From contig JABAQM010000001.1 in the NCBI GenBank assembly GCA_019187105.1, positions 1,674,001 to 1,738,000 on the forward strand: DNA of 64,000 nt, written 5' to 3'. Shown here piece by piece: positions 24,192-33,944 of the stretch. The notes under the pieces were generated by a model. It made no database searches and was not told where the DNA came from. It saw only the letters and a list, made by a program, of their open reading frames with translations. Both the position numbers and the translations under genes were made by a program. This DNA is from Fimbriimonadaceae bacterium. GTDB lineage: Bacteria; Armatimonadota; Fimbriimonadia; Fimbriimonadales; Fimbriimonadaceae. The stretch's first letter is position 1. Each line of letters starts with the position of its first letter.

Positions 24192-26794
24192 CCACCGAAC
24201 AGCTTGATTCGAGACTCTAGCTTTGCCTTGAGATCATCGAGGGCGGCAAGGGACTCCCGGTCCTTTTCGATGACCTCAGGCTTGGCACGCTCAATAAACT
24301 GTGGATTTCCAAGCTTGACCGTTAGCTTTTGGTGGTCCGATGCCGCCTTTTCGAGCTCCTTTGCAAGTCTTTGCCTCTCCTTCTCAGGGTCGACAAGGCC
24401 TTCAACCGGCAGATGCACGTCGACATCCGCCACTGAGGATGAGATAAAGACTCCTTCCAGCGGCTTGCCCCCCCTAATTTCCCTGGCCCAAGCCTGGGAA
24501 GCGATGATCGACTCGCCACCTCCTAGATCACCCTCGATAAAGACGGTATCGACTGGTTTCATGGCGGCCAAACCCACTTCCGCTCGTAGGGCTCGGATAC
24601 CGCGTGTGATCTCGAAAAGCCGCTCGATGCGTGACTCGGCCGTTTCGTCGACGGTTAAGTCTGCCGGCCATGGCGCCGCCATCAAATACGCCGACTTGTT
24701 GGGTAGCGGCATCTGAGCGTACAGCTCTTCTGAGATAAACGGCATGTAGGGATGGAGCATCTTGAGGTACGCGTCGAAGGCCTTCATCAGGACCCATTGG
24801 GGGGCCTTTCGCTGACCTGGATCCAGTAGCCGGGATTTGCTGACTTCGATGTACCAGTCGCACAGGTCATCCCAGAAGAACTTCTGAAGTGCCTGAGCTC
24901 CCTCCTGGATGTCGTAACCTTCGATGCTCTTTCGAACCCTCTGCTCGCACTTGGCAAGCCTGCTCAGCAGCCATCGGTCCACCGTGTCCAAGCTCTCCGG
25001 CGTCTCGCCGGTGTATCCATCCAGATTCATCAAGGTAAATCGGGCCGCATTCCACATCTTGTTGCAGAAATTCCGGGCTTCCTCGGCCTTCTTCTCTCCG
25101 TAGCGAATCTCCTGGTTGAAACCGGTTTGAGAAAACAGTGCGAACCGCAACGCATCGGCTCCGAACTTGCTGATGATCGAAACCGGATCAACGCCCGTAC
25201 CAAGGCTCTTGCTCATTCGCTTACCGTCCTCCGTCAGGACCGTGGCGTAAACGTAAACATCTTCAAAGGGAATCCGCCCTACCTGGTCGAGGCCCATCAT
25301 GATCATGCGAGCCACCCAAAGGAAGATGATGTCTCGGGCGGTAACGAGCACCGAGGTCGGATAACGTGACGCCAATTCGGGTGTCTGATCGGGCCAGCCC
25401 AAAACTACGAACGGCCACAGCCCGCTGCTGAACCAGGTGTCGAGCACGTCGTCGTCCTGCCGCACGATCTTGTGGTCGCCCGCCTTCTTCTGGGCTTCCT
25501 CCCAGGACAAAGCCGCGTAAGGCCTATCCTCGGCATCGTAGTAGATTGGAATTCGATGGCCCCACCAGAGCCTCCGGCTGATATTCCAATCGTGAAGGTT
25601 CTCCATCCATTCGAGATAGACCTTGGTGTACCGCTCTGGCGTGAACTTGACCTTCCCACTCTCGACGGCCTCGATCGCGCCCATTTTGAGCTCACTTTGG
25701 TTCGCGAACCACTCCTCGCTGAGTAGCGGCTCGATCACCTCGCCGCTTCGCTCGCTGACCAAGAGCGCTATCTCGTGGTCTTCGACTTTGACCAGGAAGC
25801 CCTGCTCCTCGAGGTCGGCAACCACGCGCTTCCGCGCCTCTCGCCGATCCAAACCTGCGTACGGACCGACATCGCCGGTCATAAAGCCCTTGGGATCGAC
25901 AACAACCGGCATATCCAGGCCATGTCGAACCCCAACCGCGTAGTCGTTAGGGTCGTGTGCGGGCGTGATCTTCACGGCGCCGGTGCCAAACTCTGGATCG
26001 GGATAGATATCCGCGATCAAGGGGATTTCTCGGTTCAGCAACGGTAGCCTCAGCAGCTTTCCGACCTTGCCCTCGTAGCGTCCGTCGCTCGGATGAACCG
26101 CTACAGCCACGTCGGCGAGCATTGTCTCCGGCCGGGTTGTGGCAATCACGACATCGCCTGACCCGTCCACGAAAGGATAGCGAATGTGATAGAGGTGGCC
26201 CTTGACCGTCTTTCGCTCAACCTCGATATCGCTCACGCTGGTCTGGAGGACGCAATCCCAATTCACCACCCGCTTGCCGCGGTAGATGATGCCTCGCTCA
26301 AACCAGTCGATAAAGACCTTGAGAACAGCATTGGCATAGTGGTCGTCGAGCGTGAAGCGGCTACGGTCCCAGTCGAAGGCGCAGCCGAGCTCGCGGAACT
26401 GTCGGAGGATCGTATCCCCGCTCTCGTGGCGCCACTCCCAAACCTTCTCGACAAAGGCTTCCCGCCCGATTTCAACGGCGCTGGTGCCTTCTGCCTTCAG
26501 TTTCTTGTTGACCACGACCTGGGTGGAAATCCCAGCGTGATCCTGGCCGGGCACGATTAGCACGTCTCGGCCCCGCATTCGGTAGTAGCGCCCCAGAAGA
26601 TCCTGCAGGGGATAGCAGAGGGCATGGCCCATGTGGAGACTGCCGGTTACGTTGGGCGGCGGTATCGTGATGGTGTACGGGACTTTGCCCGGCCCCGGGC
26701 TTTCCTTGAAGAGGCCGGCCGCCTCCCACCGTCCGTACCACTTGGCTTCAACCTGGCTCGCGTCATAACGCGAGGGCATCTCGACTTCGATCAT
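24188..26794 (-). CDS. valS: Valine-tRNA ligase
   Basis: Charges tRNA-Val with valine. A class I synthetase of normal length (868), with HMGH at 54-57 in PPPNVTGSLHMGHA and KRMSKSLGTGVDP as the second ATP motif. The long editing (CP1) insertion and the C-terminal coiled coil (EKERQRLAKELEKAASDHQK) typical of ValS are present. The start has GGAGGAGGAG just upstream. It lies 43 bases after lon, at the end of a long leftward run. Confidence 0.97.
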   Translation of the reverse strand: MIEVEMPSRYDASQVEAKWYGRWEAAGLFKESPGPGKVPYTITIPPPNVTGSLHMGHALCYPLQDLLGRYYRMRGRDVLIVPGQDHAGISTQVVVNKKLKAEGTSAVEIGREAFVEKVWEWRHESGDTILRQFRELGCAFDWDRSRFTLDDHYANAVLKVFIDWFERGIIYRGKRVVNWDCVLQTSVSDIEVERKTVKGHLYHIRYPFVDGSGDVVIATTRPETMLADVAVAVHPSDGRYEGKVGKLLRLPLLNREIPLIADIYPDPEFGTGAVKITPAHDPNDYAVGVRHGLDMPVVVDPKGFMTGDVGPYAGLDRREARKRVVADLEEQGFLVKVEDHEIALLVSERSGEVIEPLLSEEWFANQSELKMGAIEAVESGKVKFTPERYTKVYLEWMENLHDWNISRRLWWGHRIPIYYDAEDRPYAALSWEEAQKKAGDHKIVRQDDDVLDTWFSSGLWPFVVLGWPDQTPELASRYPTSVLVTARDIIFLWVARMIMMGLDQVGRIPFEDVYVYATVLTEDGKRMSKSLGTGVDPVSIISKFGADALRFALFSQTGFNQEIRYGEKKAEEARNFCNKMWNAARFTLMNLDGYTGETPESLDTVDRWLLSRLAKCEQRVRKSIEGYDIQEGAQALQKFFWDDLCDWYIEVSKSRLLDPGQRKAPQWVLMKAFDAYLKMLHPYMPFISEELYAQMPLPNKSAYLMAAPWPADLTVDETAESRIERLFEITRGIRALRAEVGLAAMKPVDTVFIEGDLGGGESIIASQAWAREIRGGKPLEGVFISSSVADVDVHLPVEGLVDPEKERQRLAKELEKAASDHQKLTVKLGNPQFIERAKPEVIEKDRESLAALDDLKAKLESRIKLFGG

Positions 26795-26837
26795 GTCTCC
26801 TCCTCCTTTCCTGTCGCGAAAGTTGAGGTGATTCTAC

Positions 26838-29348
26838 CTAGCCATGTTTCACGTGAAACATATGTGCCTGCGACGATCGGCGCGACTTATGGGGCGATGG
26901 CGAACCGTTCTTGGACACCGATGCCGACTCCAGTGCCAGTTTCAAGACCTGGCTGGCCTGCTTCACGAAATGCGCCTTCAGGTCCTTCCGAATTTCCTCG
27001 GGGACCTCTTCCATATAGTCCTTCCGGTTTTCCTCGGGCAGGATAAGCGTTTGAACACCGGCGCGATGGGCCGCCAGGACCTTCTCCTTGATGCCGCCTA
27101 CCGGCAAGACGTTGCCCGTCAATGTCAGCTCACCTGTCATCGCAAGGCGCTGCCTGACCGGGCGGTTGGAGAAGAGGCTGGTCAGAGCGGCAAGCATCGT
27201 GACGCCCGCGCTTGGGCCATCCTTTGGAACCGCTCCGGCAGGAACGTGCACATGCACTTCCGACTTGTCGAAGAGGCTTGGATCGATGCCCAGGTTGTTG
27301 GCGTGGCTTCTGACGTAGGTCATCGCAGCCGTTACGCTTTCGCGCATGACCTCTCCCAGCTGGCCCGTGACAATCAGTCCCTTGCTGCCATCCATGCGCG
27401 CGGACTCGATAAACAGCACATCGCCCCCGACAGGGGTGTAAGCGAGACCCACCGCAACCCCTGGCCGAAGCTCGCGCTCCATCACCTCTTCGTGGAGGAA
27501 CCGCGGCGCACCAAGCGCCTCTTCCACGAACTTGGGATTCACGGTCAGCTTCGCCTTGCGTCCTTCCGCGAACTTTCGCGTTGCCTTCCGGATCACGCTG
27601 GCAATCTCACGCTCCAAGTTTCGGACACCGGCTTCCCGCGTGTAGAAGCGGATGATCATGCGGGCGCCTTCCTCGGTAAAGCTGATCTGGGTTGGCCTTA
27701 AACCATGCTCCTCGATCTGCTTGGGAATGAGATGACGGATGGCTATGCCCAACTTCTCCTGCTCGGTATAACCACCCAGCTCGATGATCTCCATGCGGTC
27801 GCGAAGCGGAGGTGGAATCGTGTCAAGCCGGTTGGCGGTCGTGATGAAGAAAACGTGACTCAGGTCGAAGGGGGCGTCCAGGTAGTGGTCGCGGAACGAG
27901 CTGTTCTGCTCGGGATCGAGCACCTCAAGGAGAGCCGAAGCAGGATCGCCTCGAAAGTCGCTCCCCAACTTGTCGATCTCGTCTAACACAAATACAGGAT
28001 TATGACTTTCTACACGTCGTAACCCTTGAATAATCTGGCCAGGAAGGGCGCCAATATAGGTTCGGCGATGGCCACGAATCTCCGCCTCGTCCCGCATGCC
28101 GCCCAGCGAGATGCGATGGAATTTTCTACCCATCGCCCGTGCGATGCTTCGTCCGAGCGAGGTCTTTCCGACGCCGGGGGGACCTGCAAAGCACAGGATA
28201 GGCTGGCGTACACGGCCGTCGCCCTTCACCTTTCGGACGGCAAGAAACTCAACGATCCGCTCTTTGATTTGGTCCAGGCCAAAGTGGTCTTCATCCAGAA
28301 TCTGCTTCACATGGACCAAGTCCAAGTTGTCGATCGTCGACTTGTTCCATGGCAGGGCGGCCATGGTTTCGAGATACGTCCGCGAAACCGAGTATTCCGG
28401 CGAACCTGGGTTGATCCGACGCAGCCGATCAATCTCCCGATCAGCTTCCTTTTGCGCTTCCGGCGGAAGGTTGGCGTCTCGCAGCCGCTGGGCAAGCTCC
28501 TCGACCTCCTCGGTCCGGTCGTCCGATTCGCCAAGCTCCCGCTGGATCGCCTTGAGCTGCTCACGCAGGTAATACTCGCGCTGTGACTTGCTGAGCTCGG
28601 CCGAAACCTCGCTTTGCACCTTCGAACTGAGCTCCAGAACTCGGACTTCCTTGCTAAGGAGCTCCAGCAGCAGCCTGAGCCGTGGCAACAGCTCGGGTGT
28701 CTCGAGCACCTTCTGCTTCTCCTCAACGGAAAGCATCATATGAGCGGCCACGAGGTCGGCCATGACATTTGGCTCCTGGACCGCCTGCGTCAGCGACCGA
28801 AGCTCGTCCGGCAGGTTCGGCGATAGCCGAATCGCCTGCTCGAAAAGTCCCGATATGCTTCGCCGCAGCGCCTCGACCTCTTCCGTCTTGTCCTCAGGCA
28901 CGGTCGGCTCGTCGATAATCTCGATCCGGGCCCGCAGATACGGCTCTTCCTGAAGGCGCTCGGCAACCCGGAATCGGGAAACGCCCTGCACGATCAGCCG
29001 AACGGCATCGGGCGCCTTGACCAGCGTACGGACGATAACCGCGCAGCCGTACTCGTAGACATCGTCAAAGTCGGGCTGCTCGATGTGAGGCTTCCGCTGC
29101 GCCACCATGCCGATGACTCGGTTGTTGGCGGTGATGCTGTCGTCGATGAGCATCACGCCGGCTTCTCGGGCGACGCTCAGCGGAGCGATCAGCATGGGGT
29201 AAATCACGGAATCCCGAAGAGGCATGATGTTCAGCTCGGAAGGGATATCCGGCTTACGTTCCTCTTCAGTGTCTTCATCCAGAATCGGCACGCCAAAAGG
29301 CGCTTCGACTTCCAGAGCTTCTTCAACGGTTGGCTTGGTTTCCGCCAT
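26838..29348 (-). CDS. lon: ATP-dependent protease Lon
   Basis: Cytoplasmic AAA+ serine protease that degrades misfolded and regulatory proteins. The 836-residue protein has the N-terminal LON substrate domain (LNIMPLRDSVIYPMLIAPL), a coiled region, the AAA module with GPPGVGKTSLGRSIARA and FVLDEIDKLG, and the protease domain with PKDGPSAGVTM (catalytic Ser) and GGIKEKVLAAHRAG (catalytic Lys). It abuts the hsp20 gene with no gap. Its last codons (HMFHVKHG) are written by a perfect parS site. Confidence 0.97.
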   Translation of the reverse strand: MAETKPTVEEALEVEAPFGVPILDEDTEEERKPDIPSELNIMPLRDSVIYPMLIAPLSVAREAGVMLIDDSITANNRVIGMVAQRKPHIEQPDFDDVYEYGCAVIVRTLVKAPDAVRLIVQGVSRFRVAERLQEEPYLRARIEIIDEPTVPEDKTEEVEALRRSISGLFEQAIRLSPNLPDELRSLTQAVQEPNVMADLVAAHMMLSVEEKQKVLETPELLPRLRLLLELLSKEVRVLELSSKVQSEVSAELSKSQREYYLREQLKAIQRELGESDDRTEEVEELAQRLRDANLPPEAQKEADREIDRLRRINPGSPEYSVSRTYLETMAALPWNKSTIDNLDLVHVKQILDEDHFGLDQIKERIVEFLAVRKVKGDGRVRQPILCFAGPPGVGKTSLGRSIARAMGRKFHRISLGGMRDEAEIRGHRRTYIGALPGQIIQGLRRVESHNPVFVLDEIDKLGSDFRGDPASALLEVLDPEQNSSFRDHYLDAPFDLSHVFFITTANRLDTIPPPLRDRMEIIELGGYTEQEKLGIAIRHLIPKQIEEHGLRPTQISFTEEGARMIIRFYTREAGVRNLEREIASVIRKATRKFAEGRKAKLTVNPKFVEEALGAPRFLHEEVMERELRPGVAVGLAYTPVGGDVLFIESARMDGSKGLIVTGQLGEVMRESVTAAMTYVRSHANNLGIDPSLFDKSEVHVHVPAGAVPKDGPSAGVTMLAALTSLFSNRPVRQRLAMTGELTLTGNVLPVGGIKEKVLAAHRAGVQTLILPEENRKDYMEEVPEEIRKDLKAHFVKQASQVLKLALESASVSKNGSPSPHKSRRSSQAHMFHVKHG
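26845..26860. promoter_or_regulatory. parS: parS centromere-like site (ParB binding)
   Basis: TGTTTCACGTGAAACA matches the ParB-binding consensus TGTTNCACGTGAAACA at every position, and the palindrome extends to 18 bases. It lies in the last codons of lon. Chromosomal parS sites load ParB for origin segregation and usually lie near oriC. No parA or parB gene is in the window. Confidence 0.85.
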
Positions 29349-29813
29349 TTAAATTTGTCGTATCGTAATCGTCCGCCGCACTTCGGCTACCGAATCATCG
29401 TCCCCGGCCTTGGGCAATTCGACCAAGAGGAACCCTTGCGCGTACTGGACCCGCACCTGGCTAAGGTCGATTTCCAGCATGGGCAGACTGACGTCGCACT
29501 CGAAGTCGCCGTACGAAATCTCCAATTGATGAAAGGCAACCCGCAGGCCTTCAAAAACGTCGTCCCGCCGCTCGCCACGTATAGTAACACGTCCGGTTCG
29601 GCGATTCAACGTCACTCGAATCGCCTCTGGGCGAACCCCGGCCAGCTCGACCTTGATGTAGATCGCCCGGTCGGTTTCGGCCACATCCGCCTTGGGGCGC
29701 CACTTCCTGCTGCGAGCTACCGCCGGCTTGCCTGACGTCAGCTCGTCGCCCATTCGTTGCAACTCGGTTCCGAGTTGCCAATAGAACTCGTCCAAATTGC
29801 GTTTGGCCATCAA
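29349..29813 (-). CDS. Small heat shock protein, Hsp20/alpha-crystallin family
   Basis: ATP-independent holdase. A 154-residue protein with the alpha-crystallin domain from about residue 40: ADVAETDRAIYIKVELAGV starts it, and LPMLEIDLSQVRVQYAQGFLLVELPK ends it, with the A.xx.GxL strand pattern replaced by YAQGFLLVELP. The C-terminal ITIRQI could serve as the IxI anchor. It is immediately upstream of lon, so holding and degradation of unfolded proteins are produced together. No CIRCE element is visible. Confidence 0.92.
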   Translation of the reverse strand: MMAKRNLDEFYWQLGTELQRMGDELTSGKPAVARSRKWRPKADVAETDRAIYIKVELAGVRPEAIRVTLNRRTGRVTIRGERRDDVFEGLRVAFHQLEISYGDFECDVSLPMLEIDLSQVRVQYAQGFLLVELPKAGDDDSVAEVRRTITIRQI

Positions 29814-29822
29814 CCTTACAGT

Positions 29823-30248
29823 CTACTGCTTGGCCGCTAACGACTTTGCCATCTGGATCATCATCGTTAGGCCAAGGGTCTTTCCCATCGAAAGCTCGTT
29901 GCCAAAAATCGCCGTCACCAAGTCATCCGATAGCTTGCCGTACTCACTCGCCGGCTGCCCGGATAGGCCTTCCGACAAAATCGTAGCCAGCGCCTTGGCT
30001 GAAAGGCCCTGCGGATTCTCAACCGCAAAGTGGACATCGAGGGCTTCGCCATTGGGCACCACCCAAACAAAGGCCTCAGATTCGCAGCCCGGCACTCGGT
30101 GCGATTCCTCAAATGGCCGATGCGCGACCTCGGGAGGCACGTCGCGAAACCGTTCGGCGAGGGAGATCAGCGCCTGGATGCGCTCGCTCCGATCGGATAG
30201 CATCGCCAAACCGTCCACAACCGACTGAATTTTGCCTGGCAAGTTCAA
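29823..30248 (-). CDS. sufE: SufE-like cysteine desulfurase sulfur acceptor
   Basis: Accepts persulfide sulfur for Fe-S cluster assembly. The 141-residue protein contains the SufE signature around the acceptor cysteine ([12 protein letters not shown]) and the [10 protein letters not shown] context, with [13 protein letters not shown] typical of the later helix. Its ATG overlaps the stop of the upstream rhodanese gene. No sufS or sufBCD gene is in the window, so the partner desulfurase is encoded elsewhere or the rhodanese feeds it. Confidence 0.9.
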   Translation of the reverse strand: MNLPGKIQSVVDGLAMLSDRSERIQALISLAERFRDVPPEVAHRPFEESHRVPGCESEAFVWVVPNGEALDVHFAVENPQGLSAKALATILSEGLSGQPASEYGKLSDDLVTAIFGNELSMGKTLGLTMMIQMAKSLAAKQ

Positions 30249-31099
30249 GGGCGCTCAATCGGCAGCCCGACCGAGTTGCCCCACTCCGTCCAGCTGCCGT
30301 CGTAATTCCTTACGTTCGGATAGCCAAGCAGGTGCTTCAGCACGAACCACGTGTGGCTGCTGCGCTCGCCGATCCGGCAGTAGGCGATGACCTCATCGCT
30401 TGGCGTGAGGCCGGCCTCACCTTCGTAGATCGCCCGCAGCTGGGTTTCAGGAAGGAACTCTCCCGTCGCGGGATCGATGGCGCGAGCCCACGGGACGCTC
30501 TTCGCGGTGGGAATATGGCCGCCGCGGACGGCGCCCTCGTTCGGATAATCCTCCATGTGCAACCGTTCGCCCGTGAATTCGGCAGGAGAACGGACATCGA
30601 TCAGCTTTCCACCCCGCTTGAGGTGCTGCAGCACGTCGTCCCGGAAGGCGCGTTCGGTTCGGTCGTCTCGATCCTTGGCCCGGTATTGGGTTGGCGAAAT
30701 TTCGGGTAGATCGCGAGTGAGCGGTCGACCTTCGTCAACCCACTTTTGTCGTCCCCCGTCCATCACGCTGATTCCCTCGTGCCCGAAGAGCGAGAAAACC
30801 CACATCGCGTAAGTGGCCCACCAGTTGTGGCGATCCCCATAAACGACCACGTGTGTCTCGGGCGTGATGCCGATGCGCGACGCAAGGCCCTCGAACCCGG
30901 ACCGGTCGAGGTAATCCCGGCGAATCGGGTCGTTCAGATCCCTGATCCAGTCCACCTCCACGGCGCCCGGTATATGGCCCGACGGATACACGAGGGGATC
31001 CTCATTTGACTCCACGATTCGTATAAGCGGATCGTGGAGGTGCTCGGCAACCCATTCGGTTGACACCAACGGCTGGACTCTCTGGATGGTTACGCTCAT
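30245..31099 (-). CDS. Thiosulfate sulfurtransferase (two-domain rhodanese)
   Basis: A 284-residue tandem rhodanese. The inactive N-terminal domain carries [17 protein letters not shown]; the C-terminal domain carries [20 protein letters not shown] and the active-site loop AYCRIGERS with the persulfide-forming cysteine, then [10 protein letters not shown] typical of the family end. Substrate may be thiosulfate or 3-mercaptopyruvate; the loop CRIGERS favours thiosulfate-type. It overlaps sufE by ATGA. Confidence 0.92.
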   Translation of the reverse strand: MSVTIQRVQPLVSTEWVAEHLHDPLIRIVESNEDPLVYPSGHIPGAVEVDWIRDLNDPIRRDYLDRSGFEGLASRIGITPETHVVVYGDRHNWWATYAMWVFSLFGHEGISVMDGGRQKWVDEGRPLTRDLPEISPTQYRAKDRDDRTERAFRDDVLQHLKRGGKLIDVRSPAEFTGERLHMEDYPNEGAVRGGHIPTAKSVPWARAIDPATGEFLPETQLRAIYEGEAGLTPSDEVIAYCRIGERSSHTWFVLKHLLGYPNVRNYDGSWTEWGNSVGLPIERP

Positions 31100-31122
31100 A
31101 GCTCCACTCTACTTAACGCCGG

Positions 31123-31437
31123 TTAGACTTTGGGTGTCAGCGCATATCGTATTCCGTAAGGATCCTCGATAAAAATCTCTCCCGCCTTCTCGCCGATTTT
31201 TCGAAAACCCAAGGGCTGCAAACGGGCCATCGCCTCATCGATCGAGGGCACCGCCAAGTCGAAAGTAGGTGTGGTCTCGTCATCCTCAACAAGGAAAATG
31301 CGAAGGTCGCCCGCCCGCATTTCAACCCAGTCGTCCTTGCGCTGGATTTCCTCCCACCCCAGCGCATTGCCATAAAGGGCCACGGCATCGTCGAGCTTCC
31401 CGACACCCAAGGCGACGCAATTGGTCAGCTTGTACAT
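31123..31437 (-). CDS. VOC (glyoxalase/dioxygenase fold) family protein
   Basis: A 104-residue single-module VOC protein (two beta-alpha-beta-beta-beta units). It begins NCVALGVGKLDDAVALYGNALGW and ends FIEDPYGIRYALTPK, the usual family opening and closing. I trimmed 55 upstream codons of low-complexity arginine-rich reading frame. Without a clear metal-ligand set its activity is unknown. It lies 23 bases before the rhodanese gene. Confidence 0.85.
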   Translation of the reverse strand: MYKLTNCVALGVGKLDDAVALYGNALGWEEIQRKDDWVEMRAGDLRIFLVEDDETTPTFDLAVPSIDEAMARLQPLGFRKIGEKAGEIFIEDPYGIRYALTPKV

Positions 31438-31486
31438 GGCCGGATGATAGACGCCGGGGATGCCTGTCGGCACCCCCGGAGCTCCA

Positions 31487-32785
31487 TCACGCGCACGGGA
31501 CGGCAGCAGGCTCGGTACTTTTCGTGGGTTCGTCCTGGAAACCGGATACCGCCTGGTCCGGGATCGTGGCCGTTCGAAACGGCTTGTCCAGGAGGCCCGC
31601 AAGGGCGGAGAGGCAGAAGCCGACGCCCATGGCGACGAAGAGCGCCACCAAGCCGATCCGCTCGATGATGATTCCGCTTAACGCCATCCCGACCGGTTGA
31701 ACGCCCATCGAGACCATCATCATCGCGCTGTTCACGCGTCCGCGGTGACTGTCGGGGACGGTGAGTTGGATGTAGGTGGTCAGCGGGATTTGGGCTATCG
31801 GCAGGGCCAGGCCACAAACCAGGTTCCAGGTCAGGAACCACCAGAAGGAGCTGAACGCCATGAAGGCCACACAAAGACCCACCACCGCCAGTCCGCCGAT
31901 CCATGCCAGCCCAACCCTCTTGATGTTGAGCCTGGCCACGTAGAGGCTGCTGGCGACCATCCCTGCCATGAACGCGAACTCAAAGGCAGCCAGTCGACCG
32001 TATTCGCCACCAAACCACTGGTCATTGGCCTTCACATACGCAACCATGAAGGGTGCGATGAACAGATTGATGAAGAAGCTGAGAATGACAGCAACACGAA
32101 GGAAGTGGTCAGATGCCACGTACCGAACGCCCTCTATACTGTCCAGCCAAGCTGAAGCGCGGACCCCAGTCCGTCGTTCGGGTCGCAGGGCGGGCAACAG
32201 ATAGATGAAGGCAGCCGAGGCCAGGAAGGTCAAGCCATTCACGACCACCGAGACCAGGAAGAAGGTCTGGCCGCTGGCAGCCCAGAGGGTGCCGAGGATG
32301 GTTCCAGAAAGCCCGAGTCCGATGAGAGGCATCATATTCTGAGCGGCCGCGTTTAGCGAATTGGCCTCAAGAAGCTGGTTCTCGGGAACGAGGCGGGGAA
32401 TGGACGCGTTCTTCGCGGGCGCGAAGAACGCGTTTACGCAAGACAGGGCGAACGGCGTGGCGTACAGCGTCCAGACCGGGAAGTCCTTGGAGAGCACCAC
32501 CATACCGGCGAAGGCAAACAGGATGACCGCGCTCAAAAGGTCGCACGCCAGCATCAGCCGCCGCCGGTCAAACCGGTCAGCCGAGGCGCCGGCCAGCGGT
32601 CCCAGTACCAAGTACGGCAGGGCGCTGAGCGCTCCGACATAGCCGACCGCAGCCGCCGAACCCGTAATCTTGGCCGCCATGAACAAGAACACGAGCATGT
32701 ACAGCGCATCGCCGAACAGCGAGATCGCTTGCCCTATAAACAGGTTTTTGAAATCACGGATTCTTAAAGCGCCCGTGGATAGCAC
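31487..32785 (-). CDS. MFS transporter (DHA3/EntS-like)
   Basis: A 432-residue 12-helix exporter. The pattern FKNLFIGQAISLFGDALY and GPLAGASADRFDRRRLM matches the DHA3 branch (macrolide or siderophore exporters). I chose a GTG start with a perfect GGAGG seven bases upstream; an ATG 35 codons earlier has no such site and its product is not MFS-like. The substrate is unknown. It is the first gene of the leftward run to valS. Confidence 0.88.
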   Translation of the reverse strand: MLSTGALRIRDFKNLFIGQAISLFGDALYMLVFLFMAAKITGSAAAVGYVGALSALPYLVLGPLAGASADRFDRRRLMLACDLLSAVILFAFAGMVVLSKDFPVWTLYATPFALSCVNAFFAPAKNASIPRLVPENQLLEANSLNAAAQNMMPLIGLGLSGTILGTLWAASGQTFFLVSVVVNGLTFLASAAFIYLLPALRPERRTGVRASAWLDSIEGVRYVASDHFLRVAVILSFFINLFIAPFMVAYVKANDQWFGGEYGRLAAFEFAFMAGMVASSLYVARLNIKRVGLAWIGGLAVVGLCVAFMAFSSFWWFLTWNLVCGLALPIAQIPLTTYIQLTVPDSHRGRVNSAMMMVSMGVQPVGMALSGIIIERIGLVALFVAMGVGFCLSALAGLLDKPFRTATIPDQAVSGFQDEPTKSTEPAAVPCA

Positions 32786-33053
32786 AACGTCACCTCCGGT
32801 GAGTGCAAATAGCGCCAAGGCCCGGCGCAAGGGGGATGCGGGGGGACCCGTCAATCCGTACGGCGAACGCGGCATTTGTGGTTTCGTCAAGAACTGCCAA
32901 ACCAGCCGCAGGAGTTCGGACAGCCGTTACAGACGGGTGATCTTCATCAGAGGAGAGAAGGTACCTGGGTGGGATGCGGCTTTGCAACCCTCGGGCGAAG
33001 CATTTTCAAAACTTTCTGAGCAGTTTGTGGACAACGACCGAAGAAGGTATGTC
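32786..33053. other. Intergenic region without a recognisable gene
   Basis: A 268-base gap upstream of the MFS gene and downstream of the kelch gene. Apart from the GGAGG ribosome binding site of the MFS gene at its left edge I see no hairpin, promoter or convincing reading frame. Confidence 0.5.
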
Positions 33054-33932
33054 CTATCCGCCTCTGTCCCAACGATTCGCTATCGGATCGTACACCCAGC
33101 GGATCGGCCGATCGGGGCCACTCTCTGCCTGCCCACCGAGAACCACGATCTTGCCGTCCACCACGGCCGCCGTCGGCATCGCAACCGACCCCGGCATCAG
33201 AGGAAGCTCCTTCCAGCGGCGCGTCGTTGAATTGTACGAAACAGAGGCTTCTTTGCCTAGAATCCAAACCTGACTGCCGCTAACGGCCACTGCCGAGAAC
33301 TTCGCCCACAGGGCCTTGGGCGGTGGCGGACCCTTCGACCATGTCTTGCCGTCGAATATCCCGTGCCGTTTCGTCGGTTCGAAGTCCTCGGCCGATAGCC
33401 CACCGATCGCATGCAGCTTGCCGCTTAGGTTCACCAGAATGAAAAAGTGGTCGGCCGCCTTGTACCCAGGCATCGCAGGCTCGACCCGCACCCTGCCGCT
33501 CTCCAAGTCGATGCTGCGAAAACTTCCGAGTTCCGCAGGATAGCCACCCAAAGCGTAAGCGCGGCTACCCAGCCTGGCCGCGGCAAGATGGGTTTCCGGC
33601 AGGTCGCCACCCGTGTTTAACTTCTGCCACGACCTTGCCGCGGCTTTCAGGACATCCACGCCGCCGCCTATCGCGTAGACGTTGCCCCGCCATTCGACGC
33701 TCCCAAAGAACGTCCGGCCCTCTGGCAGGCTCGGTCCGGGGCTCCAGACGCCGGTACCCGACGTCAGCCTGACGTCGCGCATGCCGCGGTCCGCCGCTGA
33801 GGTCCTGCCATAGCCGCCAAACGTGATCCAGCCCTTCCCGTAGCGTTCGAGCCGGTGGCCGTGCCGGACTTCAGGCAGCGCGGGCAATACCGGATCCCGG
33901 ACCAAGCTGATCGCTAGCAGGACGGAAACCAC
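33054..33932 (-). CDS. Kelch-repeat beta-propeller protein, exported
   Basis: A 292-residue protein with a hydrophobic start consistent with a signal peptide. Repeated kelch units appear as W-x(n)-LPEGR, VYAIGGG, AYALGGYP, LHAIGGLS and IVVLGGQAE, about five to six blades. Such propellers bind proteins or sugars or act as oxidases; nothing here selects one. It is followed in the same direction by no gene for 270 bases, and lies 12 bases after an NmrA-family gene. Confidence 0.85.
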   Translation of the reverse strand: MVSVLLAISLVRDPVLPALPEVRHGHRLERYGKGWITFGGYGRTSAADRGMRDVRLTSGTGVWSPGPSLPEGRTFFGSVEWRGNVYAIGGGVDVLKAAARSWQKLNTGGDLPETHLAAARLGSRAYALGGYPAELGSFRSIDLESGRVRVEPAMPGYKAADHFFILVNLSGKLHAIGGLSAEDFEPTKRHGIFDGKTWSKGPPPPKALWAKFSAVAVSGSQVWILGKEASVSYNSTTRRWKELPLMPGSVAMPTAAVVDGKIVVLGGQAESGPDRPIRWVYDPIANRWDRGG

Positions 33933-33944
33933 GACTGATCTGGC

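Noticed and set aside
26844-27701. 285-codon frame antisense to lon
   Set aside because: Composition is that of a shadow frame; lon has all its motifs in this stretch.
32786-32890. ATG start 35 codons upstream for the DHA3-type transporter
   Set aside because: The extension is not MFS-like and has no ribosome binding site, whereas the GTG at 32785 has a perfect GGAGG.
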